Both the position numbers and the translations under genes were made by a program. Shown piece after piece: positions 1-11,929 of a DNA stretch of 60,000 nucleotides. Under the pieces are notes generated by a model, which worked only from the letters and a program-made list of their open reading frames with translations, did no database searches and had not been told where the DNA came from. Each line of letters begins with the position of its first letter. The first letter of the stretch is position 1. The stretch spans positions 312,001-372,000 of the forward strand of contig CM060734.1 of NCBI GenBank assembly GCA_030704615.1, in the 5' to 3' direction. The stretch is from Takakia lepidozioides (taxonomy: Eukaryota > Streptophyta > Takakiopsida > Takakiales > Takakiaceae).

Positions 1-472
1 TCATTCATGGTGTCTCTCTGAGTGGGAACTATGGATTTGGAGTCATTACTACCAGAGTGGTGTGTAAGTGATTAGGAATACCACTGGAGGAATTCATACC
101 ACTAGTACAGTAATATATATTTGACTACTTATCCCACTATACAAGTGGTACTGTAGGCAATTGTGTGCATTGGGCTACTCCCACAGTTTTTAATATACCA
201 CTATTATAGTGATGTGCAAGATTATTATGAACTGACTAGAGGAACACATACCACTAGTGTAGTGTTTAAAGAAGTACCATTGGGGATTCAAGCTCCACAA
301 AATAGAATACATCCCAGAGAGTTTAATGCTGGAACACTGTCAACAAAATCCAGCCATTATAAAAGCACTAAGCCTAACTTACACGACGTCCTCCGCATGC
401 ATGCTAGGAACACTGAACTGCTTTCATGCCTTCTCTCACTGCCAGCAATGTTTATGCCCGGTCGAACGAAAT
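1..472. other. no gene recognised; short ACCACTAGT repeats
   Basis: No coding region is recognised. The motif ATACCACTAG occurs near 97 and 249 with similar flanking bases, which suggests a small diverged direct repeat. A 133-codon open frame starting at 163 has no recognisable motif and is not supported. Confidence 0.4.
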
Positions 473-664
473 CTAAGCCCTCTTCATGTTCTTCTTTGGC
501 CAAAGACAATTCAGACCAAACGACATCCTCCAACATTGTTTGCGTGGACCCTCTTCCTCGTTAGGGTGAGGCAAGACACAATTGGCAATATAGATATCAT
601 TTACCTCAACCCGCCACAATCCCTCAGGTATAACACGGCAGTGATATGTATCTTTACCAGGCAC
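473..664 (-). pseudogene. fragment of a CACTA-associated (DUF8039-like) protein
   Basis: A 63-codon open frame whose pattern is YHC-x-V-I-P-x-G, then V-x-V, then a HPN-x-E-E-x-P segment and a final CLWP. The same order (YHGKDI..G, VKV, SPNRNDDPP, YTLWP) appears in the open frame at 42,627-42,905, so the two belong to one repeated family. From memory this resembles the small DUF8039-type domain found in plant En/Spm-like transposon proteins; that name is a recollection and was not checked. It lies about 3.5 kb from a CACTA transposase remnant, on the opposite strand. No flanking exon could be joined to it, so I treat it as a broken fragment. Confidence 0.35.
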
Positions 665-3480
665 ACCAGTGACAATTCTGTGTCGTGGTAAATGAGGATC
701 ATACAGGCTTGATTTTGTCCTTCAACTTAAACTGCACACACACCCACCGTAAAACCCACATTAATCAACCCATGAAGACTACATGTACATTGAAAACTAG
801 ATAATGAGGACCGCCCAGTATAAGCAATCACTGAGAGTGTAGAGTACTTTTGGTAGCATAAGAATATCTGCCACTGTGGCCGGGGGTTGATATTTGGGGG
901 TTGCCTTTGAAGGCGCCGCAGTTGGTGCACTGTCAGTGGCAGTATCAAGCGCGGCTTTCTCAGCCTGCACACATCAGGCCCAACACCCCTTAGCGTTTTC
1001 ATTTAGCAGCATCTACTAATAGTTTGAAGTACCCAACATGTAAATGGCCACATGGTACAGAACTGATAGCCAACAGGTGCATGCATGCTCACCTCTAGTA
1101 CACAAGAAACTGCTGCATGGAGAGGTGCCTCCTGAAGGCCCACCTGACTCTTACTCCCGCTAGAACTTGGTGTTATGTCACCATTTTCATCAGTCAAGGA
1201 CTTTGTGCCTTTGGCAGCAGTGGCTCTGGTTACACGCTCTCCTTTTTGCATGTATTTATTGGTGTGTGAAGGGATTTCTAGAGGATATATGGAAAACCCC
1301 GATTAATTCTTTATTGAAGGTAAGTCTTACTAACCAACGTCAGCCCCTGACATGGGTAGGTTCTGTTCCTTTTGTTCCCGCTCAAACTGGGCGCGGGGTC
1401 AATGGCCACAAGGCTACGGCAAACAACGTCTTATGAGTACAATCTCACCCTTAGTTTCCTCTCAATTGTGGAAGCAATTGAGCATTTCATGATGTGTAGG
1501 GTTTAGGGTAGGGTTTTGTGTAAGCGGAGGTAAAAAATAAGGCAGAACCGAGCAAGGTTTAGGGTAAATCTAAGTGAGTAAGAGGCTGGGGTGTATGGCG
1601 GAGGAATGATCTTTGGAGTGATGAACTGATGGAGATGGGACTGTGTGGGGCTGGACTGAGAGTGAGGGAGAGGCTGGAGAATGGCTCATGAAATGATATG
1701 CTTACAGTGACTGAGATGGTGATTGGTTTATATAACCAAGCCTATTACTACTATGATTGGCTTGTGAACTTACGGCATGAGTGGTTGATTGTTTCATTTC
1801 GAACCTGATATGCTTTGAGCCTGGTTTCCGGAGATTTATCTCCAGACCTGCAATCAGCTTTTTGTGATGAGTTTACAATCTGCATATGGTGGTAAATGTT
1901 ATATCAACCTTGGTTCTTTCCTAAATGTGAATGACCTGGAAACTTTATAGAAAGAATGATGGCTTACGAGTTGGACTATGTATGGCTTGACTGCTGGATT
2001 AAATTTCAAAGGGTTAGAACATGTGTTAGGGTTTTAAATACTGAATGGATGTGGGACATTGCTAGGGCGCCAAGGCATGACATCCATGCATTCACGCCAT
2101 TGGATGCCAAACTTTCTTGGCATTTTGGGCCAAGGTTGTATGCGTTCACAACTGCCGACCTTGCTCGTTGCCCGGTTGGCCTTATTTTCCATCATTGCTA
2201 ACTTTGTGGGATGGAGGGGCTTGTGTAGGGTGCATCAAAGCGCGCAAAGGAAGGGGGGGACTGAGGCTGTGGCGAATGCTACTTGTCCACCTACGACATG
2301 GTGCAATCCAGAGTGGGCAAACGTGGCTGCAGGGCAAGGAGCCCTACCTCGCACAGCCCATGGCCCCTCCACCTACGACGAACACGTGGTCATGGATTCC
2401 ATGGGTCCATTGGAGGTCCCCAAGGAGCTTGGGTACAAGAGGTGCCCAAACTTGGGCCTCCATGCAACGCCGCTGGTGGGCAGTTGGGCAGGCCCCCCCT
2501 TTAATGGTGCTACTCCTCCATTCACCCCCCCCTACTGGTGATGATCAAGATTCCACACAACAAGGGGATGTGGCGTCACAGGCTGCAAACATAAAAAGAC
2601 AAAAAGGCCTAGGCTGGCTGCAAAGGAACATGAAACTGATCGAAAGCCCGCAAATCTGTTGGGCTGAAGCCGCACAAGGTACAACTAAACTCTAAGGGGG
2701 AAGTAGACCAGGGGTGTGAGGGGAAGGATTACTGGCCAGAGCTCCTTGCGGGGACTCTGCATCAGATATCTTGATCCTAGCATTTTGCTAGTAGACAAGC
2801 AGGAACCCAGTGACATGGCCAAGGTTAAGGAATCCATGTACGCGGATTTTGAGTACTATCCTAAACTTATGAGCGTTGACAAGTTCTGAAAGCATGTGGG
2901 AGGATTATAAAGTACAACCGCCAAAAGTTAAAGCTGGTGTGGTTGGCTGGAGTTCCATGCCCTCCGAGGTAGAGTCCTGCCATTGGGATGCATTGGTGAA
3001 GTACGGGGATTCCCCCATGGCAAGAAGAGAGTGAGAACATGAAGAGAGCAAGATCCAATTTCCAACCCATCGAGGGTTGGAAGAGCAGGGTTGCTGGACA
3101 GGCCCGACGCTTGGTAATATGATATCTGCACCACATTTTAGTATATGTATCATCTATATGTATGTATATATATACACAGTATGTGATGGAGTAGGATACC
3201 ATCTCTGCCCTTTGAGTAGTTGCAAACTGTCACTACAGTCATGCCTCTGTAAACGCCCCACTTGTTTTTTGGATGAATAAGGGCTAATTTTTTTTTGTTG
3301 TGGCCTTGGAAGAAGAAAGAAAGAGCACAAAGTCCAAGCATCACTGAGCTGGCACACGCATCGAAGGCGGACAAGGGTTTAGCTCCCAGTCAATTGGAGG
3401 TGCACATGTAATGGCGTGTGGGTATTTTTTTTTGGTTGCATTTTGCTGGAGCAGTAGCCAGGCCATGCGGGCTGATAATG
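665..3480. other. gene-free stretch with a few TTTAGGG-like units
   Basis: No protein family was recognised on either strand. Around 1,498-1,515 and 1,556-1,565 there are short GTTTAGGGTAGGG and GTTTAGGG stretches that look like plant telomere repeats but are far too short to be a telomere. The proline- and glycine-rich open frames at 2,059-2,695 overlap one another in three frames and lack a domain, so they are not called. Confidence 0.4.
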
Positions 3481-4079
3481 TGTCTTTCTTTGGCTGTATA
3501 GGGAGGGGGCAGTTGCGATGCAGTCTCGACTGTTGTAAAGGAATTCCTTAGCATCATGGAGCCTGACAGAGCAGCTGTCGTGCTGAGATTACAACAGCAC
3601 GACGATGCTCTTTTTCAGCGTGAGGTTGCGCGGTGTCGAGAGTATGGTCTCACAAGTTAAGATGCCCTTGCAATCACTGTAAGGGTGGACGACCAATCTC
3701 TATAGAGTGAGAAAACATCTAATGGCCAATCATAGATCCCCTGCGTTCAGATCCTGGAGAGGAGCAAGGAGGCAATGCTTCTGACGATGAATGGGAAGAC
3801 AACGGCCGTGGTGGTTTGTGACGACGTAGCTTTAGCAAATCATCGGACACAGGCAGAATTGGACAGAAATGTTATTACATACAAGCGCATGATCCAAGAC
3901 CTTTCAGATCATAGACACACCTGAAACTGGAAATGGGGCAGAAGTGGAATTAGATGACCTAGATGTTCCCCTTCCTTAGCCCATGACCCGGTTTGCGGGT
4001 GGAACTCTCACACTGATGATCCCATCTCATTGGAAAGGCATGTCTACTTTTGTATGAGGCTGTAAATCCTCTAAGCTTG

Positions 4080-5880
4080 CATCCACCATACTTATAATGA
4101 ATCTATGCGCACACATGGGGTTACAAATGGCTTTGCGATGAAACTGTTCTCTTTGCTGCAGAAAACCTTGTTGCCACAACCAAACGTACTACCCACCTTT
4201 CTACCATGCAAAGACCATGGTGAGCAAGCTTGGGCTTGCTTATGAGAAGATCGATGCTTGCCCAAAGGGTTGTGTTGGTTTAGGGGGGACTGAAAACTTC
4301 AGAGAGTTGCCCCAAGTGTCAAAGCGCCCTTTCAAAAATGTGGGGAGATCCAAGGTACCTGTTTAGGTGCTTCGCCATTTTTCCATTGATACCGCGCCTT
4401 TTGCGTATGTATGATGTCTTCTATTGCAGAATTAATGACATGGCACAGTCAGAATGCAAGCAAACGATGGCCTTGTGCGCCATGCAGCTGATTCAAAGGC
4501 TTGGAAACACATTGATGCTACTTGGCCCGACTTTGCAGCAGAGCCTCGCAATGTAAGGCTTGGTTTTTCCTTCGAGGAGTCAACCCGTTTTGTGATAAGA
4601 ACAATTGCTGGTCAACATGGCCAGTGTTGACGCTGGTATTCAACCTACCTCCCTGGCTCACTACAAAGAAGTTCTTTGTCATGCTTACTCTCTTATTCCA
4701 GGAAAGCAGTCAGTTACAAGTGAGCACATAGATGTGTACTTAGCACCACTGATGGAGGAGTTACTTGTTTTGTGGAAGGGGGTTCGGGCATATGACATAT
4801 GCAAACCTGTTGGTGAGAGAACCTTCATACTATGCGCCATACTACTGTGGAGCATCCACGATTTTCCTGCTTATGGCCTACTTGCAGGATGTGTCACAAA
4901 AGGCTACAAAGGTGTCCCAGTATGCGGTCCTCATGTAGATGCAAGACACTCAAAATTTCTGGGCAAAACTGTCTAACCAAGGTCACCGCAGGTTTCTCCC
5001 TCAGGCCTCTATACCGCAAGAACCGCATACACTTCAATGGACAGGTGGAGATGCGTGCGAAGCCACATCCGTTCACACCAGTTGAACAAGAGGCCGCTGG
5101 TGTTGAGTCTGAAGGTTATGACGTTGACCCCCGTGCTTTTCCTAATGCTGAAGTTCATCCAGCCAAGGTTCATGGTATCAGAAGGCGCATCTGCCTATGG
5201 GATTTACCATACTGGAAGGTACCCCCTGCACTTGTACTTATTTGAGTTCAATGTTCTTTGTAAATGGAAAAGGTAGTGCCCCTGTATGGTTACTTCTTAC
5301 TTTCCGAGTGTGTAAAGTAGCAGTACTGCATGTAATTTGGACTTCACATTAATAACTTGTTGAGTGGTAAAAGGTAGTATCCATGATGCTCAGGAAGTTG
5401 TTGACATCACTTGAGAGGCTAATAATGCACTAAAGGAGTTGTTTGAACCAGTGAGAGGGACTGTCATGCATCACAGCCATTTTAGACATGGAAGTATATA
5501 GTGCTCATAAAGAATCTGATTTGTATAGGACTGCAATCTATCGGAATGTTCCTGAAATGGTGTCACCAATTGCAAGATCTATGTCACGCACTTACTTACT
5601 GGTATCCCATGCATTTCGAAAAGAATTTTTGTGAAAACTTGTTGAAGATGATTTTTCGGACGGAAGTGACACGGTGAAGGTGAGGAATGACATGGAGGTA
5701 ATCGGCATCAAACGTCACTTGTGGCTTCGGCCTGATCCACAGAACCCTTCACGTATCATGAACCGCAGCAACCGTATGTTCTCACTCCCGCTGAAATCAC
5801 GATATTTCTTGATACTTTGGGGGCTATCAAAACCCTTCGGGATTTTGCAGGTGCATTTCAGAACACATACACCTGTCTAG
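4080..5880 (+). pseudogene. CACTA (En/Spm) TNP2-type transposase remnant
   Basis: The translation, read across changing frames, follows the Transposase_21 (TNP2) family in the correct order. Near 4,245 is YEKIDACPKGCV (the C-x3-C zinc ligand region), near 4,340 GRSKVP, at 4,375-4,410 PLIPRLLRMY, near 4,470-4,570 the 'HAADSKAW' and 'RNVRLGFSFEESTRF' segments, and at 4,725-4,970 a long block with APLMEELLVLWKGVRAYD, then WSIHDFPAY, GCVTKGYKGVPVCG and the start of the GHRRFLP box, which continues in another frame at 4,980. A later block at 5,690-5,870 matches the downstream part (RHLWLRPDPQNPSR, then an AEITIFLDTLGAIKT-like stretch). At least four frameshifts and several stops show that it is dead. 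No CACTA-type terminal repeats were seen in the window. Confidence 0.75.
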
Positions 5881-7095
5881 GAACATTTGACGAGTATGAA
5901 GTCCCTGATTATCACGTGTTTAATGCAACAGATTTTACCTGTGTGTATTCGCCATTGCATGGCGGGGGCCCACGTGGGGTCATTATGCGTGTGTTCGCAT
6001 TTTCCGTCGGATTTGTGCCAAAGTATGGGACCCTAATGAAATAGATTCATTGTGTGTAGGTTTTGCTATAATCTTATGTCTGTTAGAGAAAGAGTTCCCC
6101 CCTTCTTCTTTGATGTCATGACCCTTTGCTAGTTCATCTCGTAGATGAACTAGAACACATGTGGTTCCGGTGTTATCACGGTGGATGTATCCCAATGGAG
6201 CGTTTACATGACAGATCTCAATGGATACGTTAGGAATTCCGCAAAGCGCAGAAGGAGTAATGGCTTGCAGGTATGGTTCTTGATGAGGCCGATGGTTGCA
6301 TGAGTGAGTAATGCAATCATTTGATGCCCTCAACGGCGGATTGGGATGCAAATGCGGAGGAAGGGTCGAGAACGAGGTCTTGGAAGGTGTCGGCAAAAAG
6401 CGGGACAGAGTGGAGCTGAGAGAGACGCAGCAACATTTGTATGTGTTGAACAATAACAATGTGATTCTTTGGGTGCAGTGAGTTCTTCTTTTCATTGCAC
6501 CTTTATTCATATAATCAGTTCAACATGTCAATTGTGATGCCACCAGTGTAATAGACCACCCACAAAGTCACAAATGTCAGTGTTCAATCGCGATGAAACC
6601 ACTTCTGTATAACTGAATGTCTAAGTGAGTGACTTTATTGGAAGAGCATTTTCATTTACAAGTCATTCTGCTCACTCATCCAATGGTTTCCAAGTATCAT
6701 CTGCTAGGTATTTTTTGCAAATGTAATGCAACACTTCATTGCTAACATGTGTGATTCTTGTTGTCATTTTGTGACAGAAAGTATGCAATAGGAAGGCACA
6801 GTTCACTGCAGATAGAGAGGCATGTGCATGTGTTAGTTTGGATCGGTTGTCTGTCCAGGGCTCCCGCCACCATAAGCAATCTCATGACTTATCGTGCTCG
6901 TCCTATTTTGAGTGGGAACCCCTACCGGCATATTTCATTGACTGCCCTATCGATAGCATGAGACTTGATTATATACATGGTCCCTCTCAAGGTGCATCCT
7001 TGGGGGTTCAAATGATGTTGTATTGTGATGATATGCGATTTCCATATTCAAAGATTGGAACCTTGTGTTTGAGGAAGGCGAGGATAACAGGTTAA
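5881..7095. other. no confident gene; one unidentified ORF at its end
   Basis: This stretch follows the TNP2 remnant and may be more of the same decayed element. The open frame at 6,838-7,095 (85 codons) reads back without a stop to about 6,780 and has a natural-looking composition (for example LPAYFIDCPIDSMR), but no family was recognised. It ends just before the repeat that begins at 7,097. Confidence 0.3.
6129..6153. repeat. perfect short hairpin
   Basis: CTAGTTCATCT at 6,129-6,139 and its exact reverse complement at 6,143-6,153 are separated by the loop CGT. It is an 11-bp perfect stem with a 3-base loop. No flanking duplication was seen, so its origin is unknown. Confidence 0.7.
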
Positions 7096-7096
7096 G

Positions 7097-7720
7097 TGAC
7101 ATACATAAGCATAGGTGGGTGGTGGCTGGAATCGCAGAGCGAGGAAAACCGCCTAATTTACAAAACAGGTAAATGACGGGGCTCTCCCCATTTGGTGTCC
7201 ATATTCATTGAAGATTTTCCTAGTTGCAGTGTACATTGGTGTACAAAAAAACCAACACGACTTGTAATAACTAACAAGTTGTATAGCACACATCTAAATT
7301 AATAACCAACAAAAAATTAATTCACTTGTCAAAACTATCTCGTTCTAAAACTTCTTCAAACAACAACCAGCCTAATACAAACCACTTCTGTTATTCTTTC
7401 TCACTTTCCCTTTGGTTTGTTTTGTAGGCCATGTCTTCATACAACTGAATTGAACTGGGACAACCCTTGAGAGACAATGGTATGTACTTGAACTTGGGTC
7501 TGGTTTTCTTTTCTCTCTACTTTGCTAACAGTTGTATCATTTTTCAATGGGGAACAAGAAGAACATAGGGTAAATGGAGAGGTAAGACCAGGCCCCCCTT
7601 CAATAGGGCAAATTGGCTTTGTTTGGTTGCAACCAGCCCACTGAGGATGCATGCAAACAAGCCATCTAGCACTACTTTTGGCAGCGATGGAGAGAACCTC
7701 ACCAAGCGTGTGCATGAAAT
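7097..7720 (+). repeat. truncated 5' copy of the repetitive gene at 9,110
   Basis: Three blocks in this stretch recur downstream in the same order: the GACATACATAAGCATAGGTG block (7,097, again at 8,114), the GGGGCTCTCCC...TTTTCCTA block (about 7,178, again at 8,783 and 8,875), and the block containing the ATG and first coding codons (about 7,429-7,660, again at 8,992-9,220). In this copy the reading frame that corresponds to the gene start at 9,110 is cut by indels after about 30 codons, and the rest of the gene is absent. It is a partial, older copy of the same element. Confidence 0.7.
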
Positions 7721-8459
7721 GTTGTTTTCAAGTACTCGGTCCTTTTAACATCTTTCTCCAGACATATGCATCCAAGCTGCTATAGGGGTTCTGGCCATGT
7801 GAGGGTGGCCATGTATCAAATTTGTACTTCTGCTCATTGAGCATTTCCACACTGAACAAAAAGCTCATTATGCACCACCCAATTGGGCGCTCATAGTTCA
7901 GTTGACCTTTCTATTTCAATTTCTCAATGGTTGCTTGGGTTTGTGCTGAACAGGCATTGAGATCATCATATAGGCTCCATATTTGCTAGACCTTTATTCT
8001 TCATTCAGAAGAGAGCTAAGATCATGAGGATTGCTGGTTAGGTCGGCTGGTACAACGTCAGTGCGTGCTACCATAGACAGGCTTGACTGGTTATAGGAGA
8101 GGACGGGTTATACTGACATACATAAGCATAGGTGGGTGGTGGCTGCAATCATAGAGCGAAGATGAGGGCAAAAGATTTTAGCTACAATATTTGGATGAGT
8201 TTTGTGGACAGGCCCCGTGCAAGAGATCCCAAGGCTGCCTCATGTTTTGGAAACATTACCCTCCATCTTGGGATTAGATATCCAAAAATTAGGCCAAATC
8301 GTTCTAAGATGCATTACTTTGATTAAAGATGGGAACCATGAAGTCGGATGAATTGAGGTTGTCTCTATGGCTCATTATAGGACCTGGATTGGTGCTCGGT
8401 ATCTCTCCAATAACAGGGTGGTCTTTGTCATGGTAGTTTCTCTTCTTTCAGATCTGAGT

Positions 8460-8850
8460 TGGCACTCACAAGTTCTTTGTTGCTGCTGCGTTTGGTGGAA
8501 TTTTACGAGGTATTCAGCTGAGGTGAGGCCAGGGCGCTTTGGGATAATAATTACACCGTACAAGCAGCAGCTATTACTACTTCGGAATCGCTTTATTTGT
8601 GCACTAGGTTCTGGTGCAGCATGTGACATTGAGTTCAATACTGTGGATGGATTTCAAGGACGTGAAGTTGACATTCTGATTATGTCCACAGTCCGGATGA
8701 CAAGGGCAAGAGAATAATAGGAATGGTGAAGTAAATCGTGGAAGCATTGGGTTTGTGGCTGATTACAGAACAAGTAAAGGTGGGGGCTCTCCCATTTGTT
8801 CTCATATTCATTGCAGATTTTCCTACTTGGTGTAAATTGGTGCAACAAAA
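8460..8850 (+). pseudogene. Sen1/senataxin-like helicase fragment
   Basis: The translation contains the C-terminal superfamily 1 helicase (AAA_12) block typical of plant senataxin-like RNA/DNA helicases. LLLLRLVEFYE reads in one frame at about 8,475-8,510. PGRFGIIITPYKQQLLLLR follows in a second frame at 8,530-8,590, then FNTVDGFQGREVDILIMSTVR (motifs V and VI region) at 8,634-8,697. NGEVNRGSIGFVADYR reads in a third frame at about 8,722-8,770. The three blocks are in family order, but frame changes and stops (two right after 8,717) make it non-functional. The walker A and DEAD-box regions are absent. The fragment sits between two blocks of the repeat that is otherwise found at 7,097-7,720, so it looks like a host gene piece captured by, or inserted into, that element. 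Confidence 0.7.
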
Positions 8851-8959
8851 CCAAGAGTGTTGATATTAAAGGTGGGGGCTCTCCCATTTGTTCTCATATT
8901 CATTGCAGATTTTCCTACTTGGTGTAAATTGGTGCAACAAAACCGAGAGTGTTGATATT
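8776..8959. repeat. 92-bp tandem duplication
   Basis: Two nearly identical 92-bp units, starting at 8,776 and 8,868, each begin AAAGGTGGGGGCTCTCCC and end near GTGTTGATATT. A diverged third version lies at about 7,178. The near identity shows that the duplication is recent. Confidence 0.85.
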
Positions 8960-9109
8960 CTTCTCACATTTGCTTTGGGTTGTTTTGCAGGCCATGTCTT
9001 CATACAACTGAATTGGACTAGGACAACCATTGGGAGAGAGAGTACACTTAAGTAAACTACTGTCTAGTTTCAGATCTCTATACTTTGCTAACAGTTGTAT
9101 CAGTTTTCA

Positions 9110-9913
9110 ATGGGGAACAAGAAGAACAAGTATAGGGTAAATGGAGAGGTAAGACCAGGCCCCCAAAAAAAGGCAAAACTGGCTTTGTTGGCTGCAGCCA
9201 GGCCCACCGAGGATGCATGCAAAGAAACCCAGGCTGACCAGAAAAGAATGTATAGGGAGAGACTTGAAGCCCAAAAAGAGGCAGAGATTAATGCGGCTGC
9301 TACAACGTCTGGGCAAGGTTCTGTGGAAGATGCCAGGGTGGGGTTTTCAGAACGAGACAAGAGGAGAATGGCTTTGAAAATGGCCGACTTCTGTTACAAG
9401 CAATTGAGGGAATGTCCAACACTTCATTCACGAACAGAGGTAATGGAGTTATTTTTGGGTCACCATCTCATTAAACTCAGCTTGTCTGCCTATTACTTGC
9501 TGCCTAAAGAGGCCAAGGTGCATGCTGATCTGTTGAAGAACCAGCAGAGCTCCATGCAACTTGTTAAGGGTATGCAGTCTTTAGATAAGCTTGCGAGTAA
9601 ACGCTCATTCTTAACAGCGTCTGTTAGTGGAACCCAGACCACTGCTGTAAGGGCATTGGCTCGTATCCTTAATATTCATCACAGCAATATTAGTCGTGCA
9701 ATAGTACGACGAAGAGTCATTGATTCAGAAGGTGAGGCTTTGGGTGGGAGAAAGAAAAGGTCTGATCATGTAACAGATGCGACCCAAGCGATTGTTTTGG
9801 CTTGGTGGGTAAATGAGACACAAGTGTCACCCAACAAGAAAGATGTCGTGAGGCAGCGCGTGTCGAGGAAAGTCTATGATACACAACCTGCTCACTATCT
9901 TCTTGAGACTCAG
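9110..9913 (+). CDS. unidentified repetitive-element gene, first exon
   Basis: A clean 268-codon open frame from the ATG at 9,110 to a good donor (CAG|GTAAAC) after 9,913; reading on past the donor gives low-quality sequence and a stop at 10,100. The protein starts MGNKKNKYR, has a lysine-rich N-terminus, a charged probably coiled-coil stretch at about residues 38-65, a helical middle with many leucines, and a helix-turn-helix-like segment ALARILNIHHSNISRAIVRRR at about residues 183-203, followed by the conserved-looking WWVNETQVSPNKKDVVR at about 230-246. The last two suggest DNA binding, and from memory the second recalls transposon-linked proteins of mosses and charophytes. I cannot name the family. 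No second exon follows; the next 700 bp are minisatellite. The upstream partial copy at 7,097-7,720 supports an element origin. The start is chosen because the ATG sits inside the block shared by both copies. Confidence 0.55.
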
Positions 9914-10179
9914 GTAAACGTACCCTCTCTTTGCAATGTTTGTGTGGGCTCTCGGTACTTTACAGTCCTTCTACACTTACTACTGTACTGTATTGGACTA
10001 TGTTGGAGTTTGTCAACTGCTATTGTATTGTTTGGGTTGCCTCACGAGTACATTTTCCCTAGACAAGGTACATTGTCACCTGTAAACCTACCAGTGGACT
10101 GAGATTATTGTACTCAATTGTGGACACTATGTCCAGCTCATGTCCTAAATTGGAGTGTCTTCAAGATGTCCCTCCTGTT

Positions 10180-10790
10180 CATGGACTGGTACTCATTGTA
10201 ATGTGACTAGGATGGACTAGAAGTAGGACTCACTAGCATGCACTCCATATATTATGACCAGATAGGACAGAATAGCATGCAGTCCTTGTAATTTGAGTTG
10301 GAGGGACTAGAAGTAGATGTACATGTACTCCTTGAAATGTACATGTACTCCATTAGTACATGCACTCCTTGAAATGTGACTAGAAAAGGACAACGACTAG
10401 GACTAGGACCGATTTGGACACGCACTCCCTCAAATGTGACTAGAAAGGACTAGACTGGGACTGATTTGGACATGCATTCCTTGATATGTGACTAGAAAGA
10501 AGTAGGACTAGGACTGATTAGGCATGCATTCCTTGATATGTGACTAGAAAGGACTAGGACTAGGACTGAGTAGTACATGCATTCCTTGATATGTGACTAG
10601 AAAGGACTCACATTCGGACTGATTAGTACATGTACTACTTGACATGTGACTAGAAAGGACTAGGTCTAGGACTACTAGGACTAATTAGTATATGTACTTT
10701 GACATGTGATAAGAAAGGGCTATGACTAGGACTAGGTCTAGGACTGGTTAGGATGTACTTATTGTACTGTCACCAGGAAAGACTAGTAGT
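10180..10790. repeat. minisatellite, 51-60 bp unit
   Basis: About ten diverged units built around ATGTGACTAGAAAGGACTAG and ACATGCATTCCTTGA, with spacing of about 51 to 60 bp (for example the GTGACTAGAAA core near 10,376, 10,437, 10,488 and 10,539). The unit also contains repeats of GGACTA. No coding potential. Confidence 0.8.
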
Positions 10791-10848
10791 AGGTTTTATT
10801 AGTGCATGCACTAAATGGGATTCTCTTTGTGCATGTTGTGGTGGTAAT

Positions 10849-11680
10849 GCATGTGCTTGAACATGTGTGCGACATATGTGCGGAGACACAACAGACTAAT
10901 ATATCATTTGCCTCCCCATCGACGCGCTCCCCCCTCAAGCCATTCCACAATTTAAATTTATTTTAAGCCAATAAATAGGTTTGCACTGCCTTTCAGTGGG
11001 GGTTTTTGGCACGTATCGATTTTGTTCTGCGGCTTCCAGCATCCCACGGCTACTCCCCCGCCAAAAATTGAAACTTGGCCAGTGTGTTCAATGTACCCTC
11101 TGATACGTCCCGGTGTAATACGAGATCAATAAAAAATCGTTCGATTGTCCAATGAGGCGTTCACTTGTCATCTGGTTTTTGTTCAATGCGAAAAAGAAAT
11201 CCTGCAATGCATGCACGGCTATTGCACCCATTGAACGGATGTGGTTGAAACCCCTCTTTTGCCTGCATGTGCTTGAACATGTGTGCGACACATGTGCGGA
11301 GACACAACAGACTAATATATCATTTGCCTCCCCATCGACGCGCTCCCCCCTCAAGCCATTCCACAATTTAAATTTATTTTAAGCCAATAAATAGGTTTGC
11401 ACTGCCTTTCAGTGGGGGTTTTTGGCACGTATCGATTTTGTTCTGCGGCTTCCAGTATCCCACGGCTACTCCCCCGCCAAAAATTGAAACTTGGCCAGTG
11501 TGTTCAATGTACCCTCTGATACATCCCGGTGTAATACGAGATCAATCAAAAATCGTTCGATTGTCCAATGAGGCGTTCACTTGTCATCTGGTTTTTGGTC
11601 AATGCGAAAAAGAAATCCTGCAATGCATGCACGGCTATTGCACCCATTGAACGGATGTGGTTGAAACCCCTCTTTTGCCT
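10849..11680. repeat. 416-bp direct tandem duplication at the edge of the palindrome
   Basis: Two copies of about 416 bp (10,849-11,264 and 11,265-11,680), almost identical; GTGCTTGAACATGTGTGCG starts at 10,853 and again at 11,269. The unit contains sequence from outside the palindrome (GACGCGCTCCCCCCTC and an AT-rich stretch) followed by the outermost end of the palindrome arm, starting GGGTTTTTGGCACG. The duplication therefore happened after the palindromic element was in place, or together with its insertion. Confidence 0.85.
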
Positions 11681-11929
11681 GCATGCCCAAAAAAAAAGTG
11701 TTCTCTTCTCTCACTATTGCTGAACTCTCTATGAAGAGTGCATGAAGTAGAACACATATCAAGTTTGGAGTGCAAAACAGGGAAGAAACTGTCGTTTTGA
11801 GTCCAAATGAATTTTGATCGCTCCCAAATTTGGCACGCACGTTGCATATGGCTACATTACACGCCCCATTCAAAAACAGAATGAAAAAAAAATTGTGTGT
11901 ACGCGAAACACAGTCCAACAGGTCCCAAA

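Noticed and set aside
1495-1570. Telomere
   Set aside because: Only a few TTTAGGG-like units; consistent with chance or a small interstitial remnant.
2059-2695. Overlapping frames of 160-192 codons
   Set aside because: Three frames are open over the same stretch, with proline/glycine/tryptophan-rich composition and no motif.
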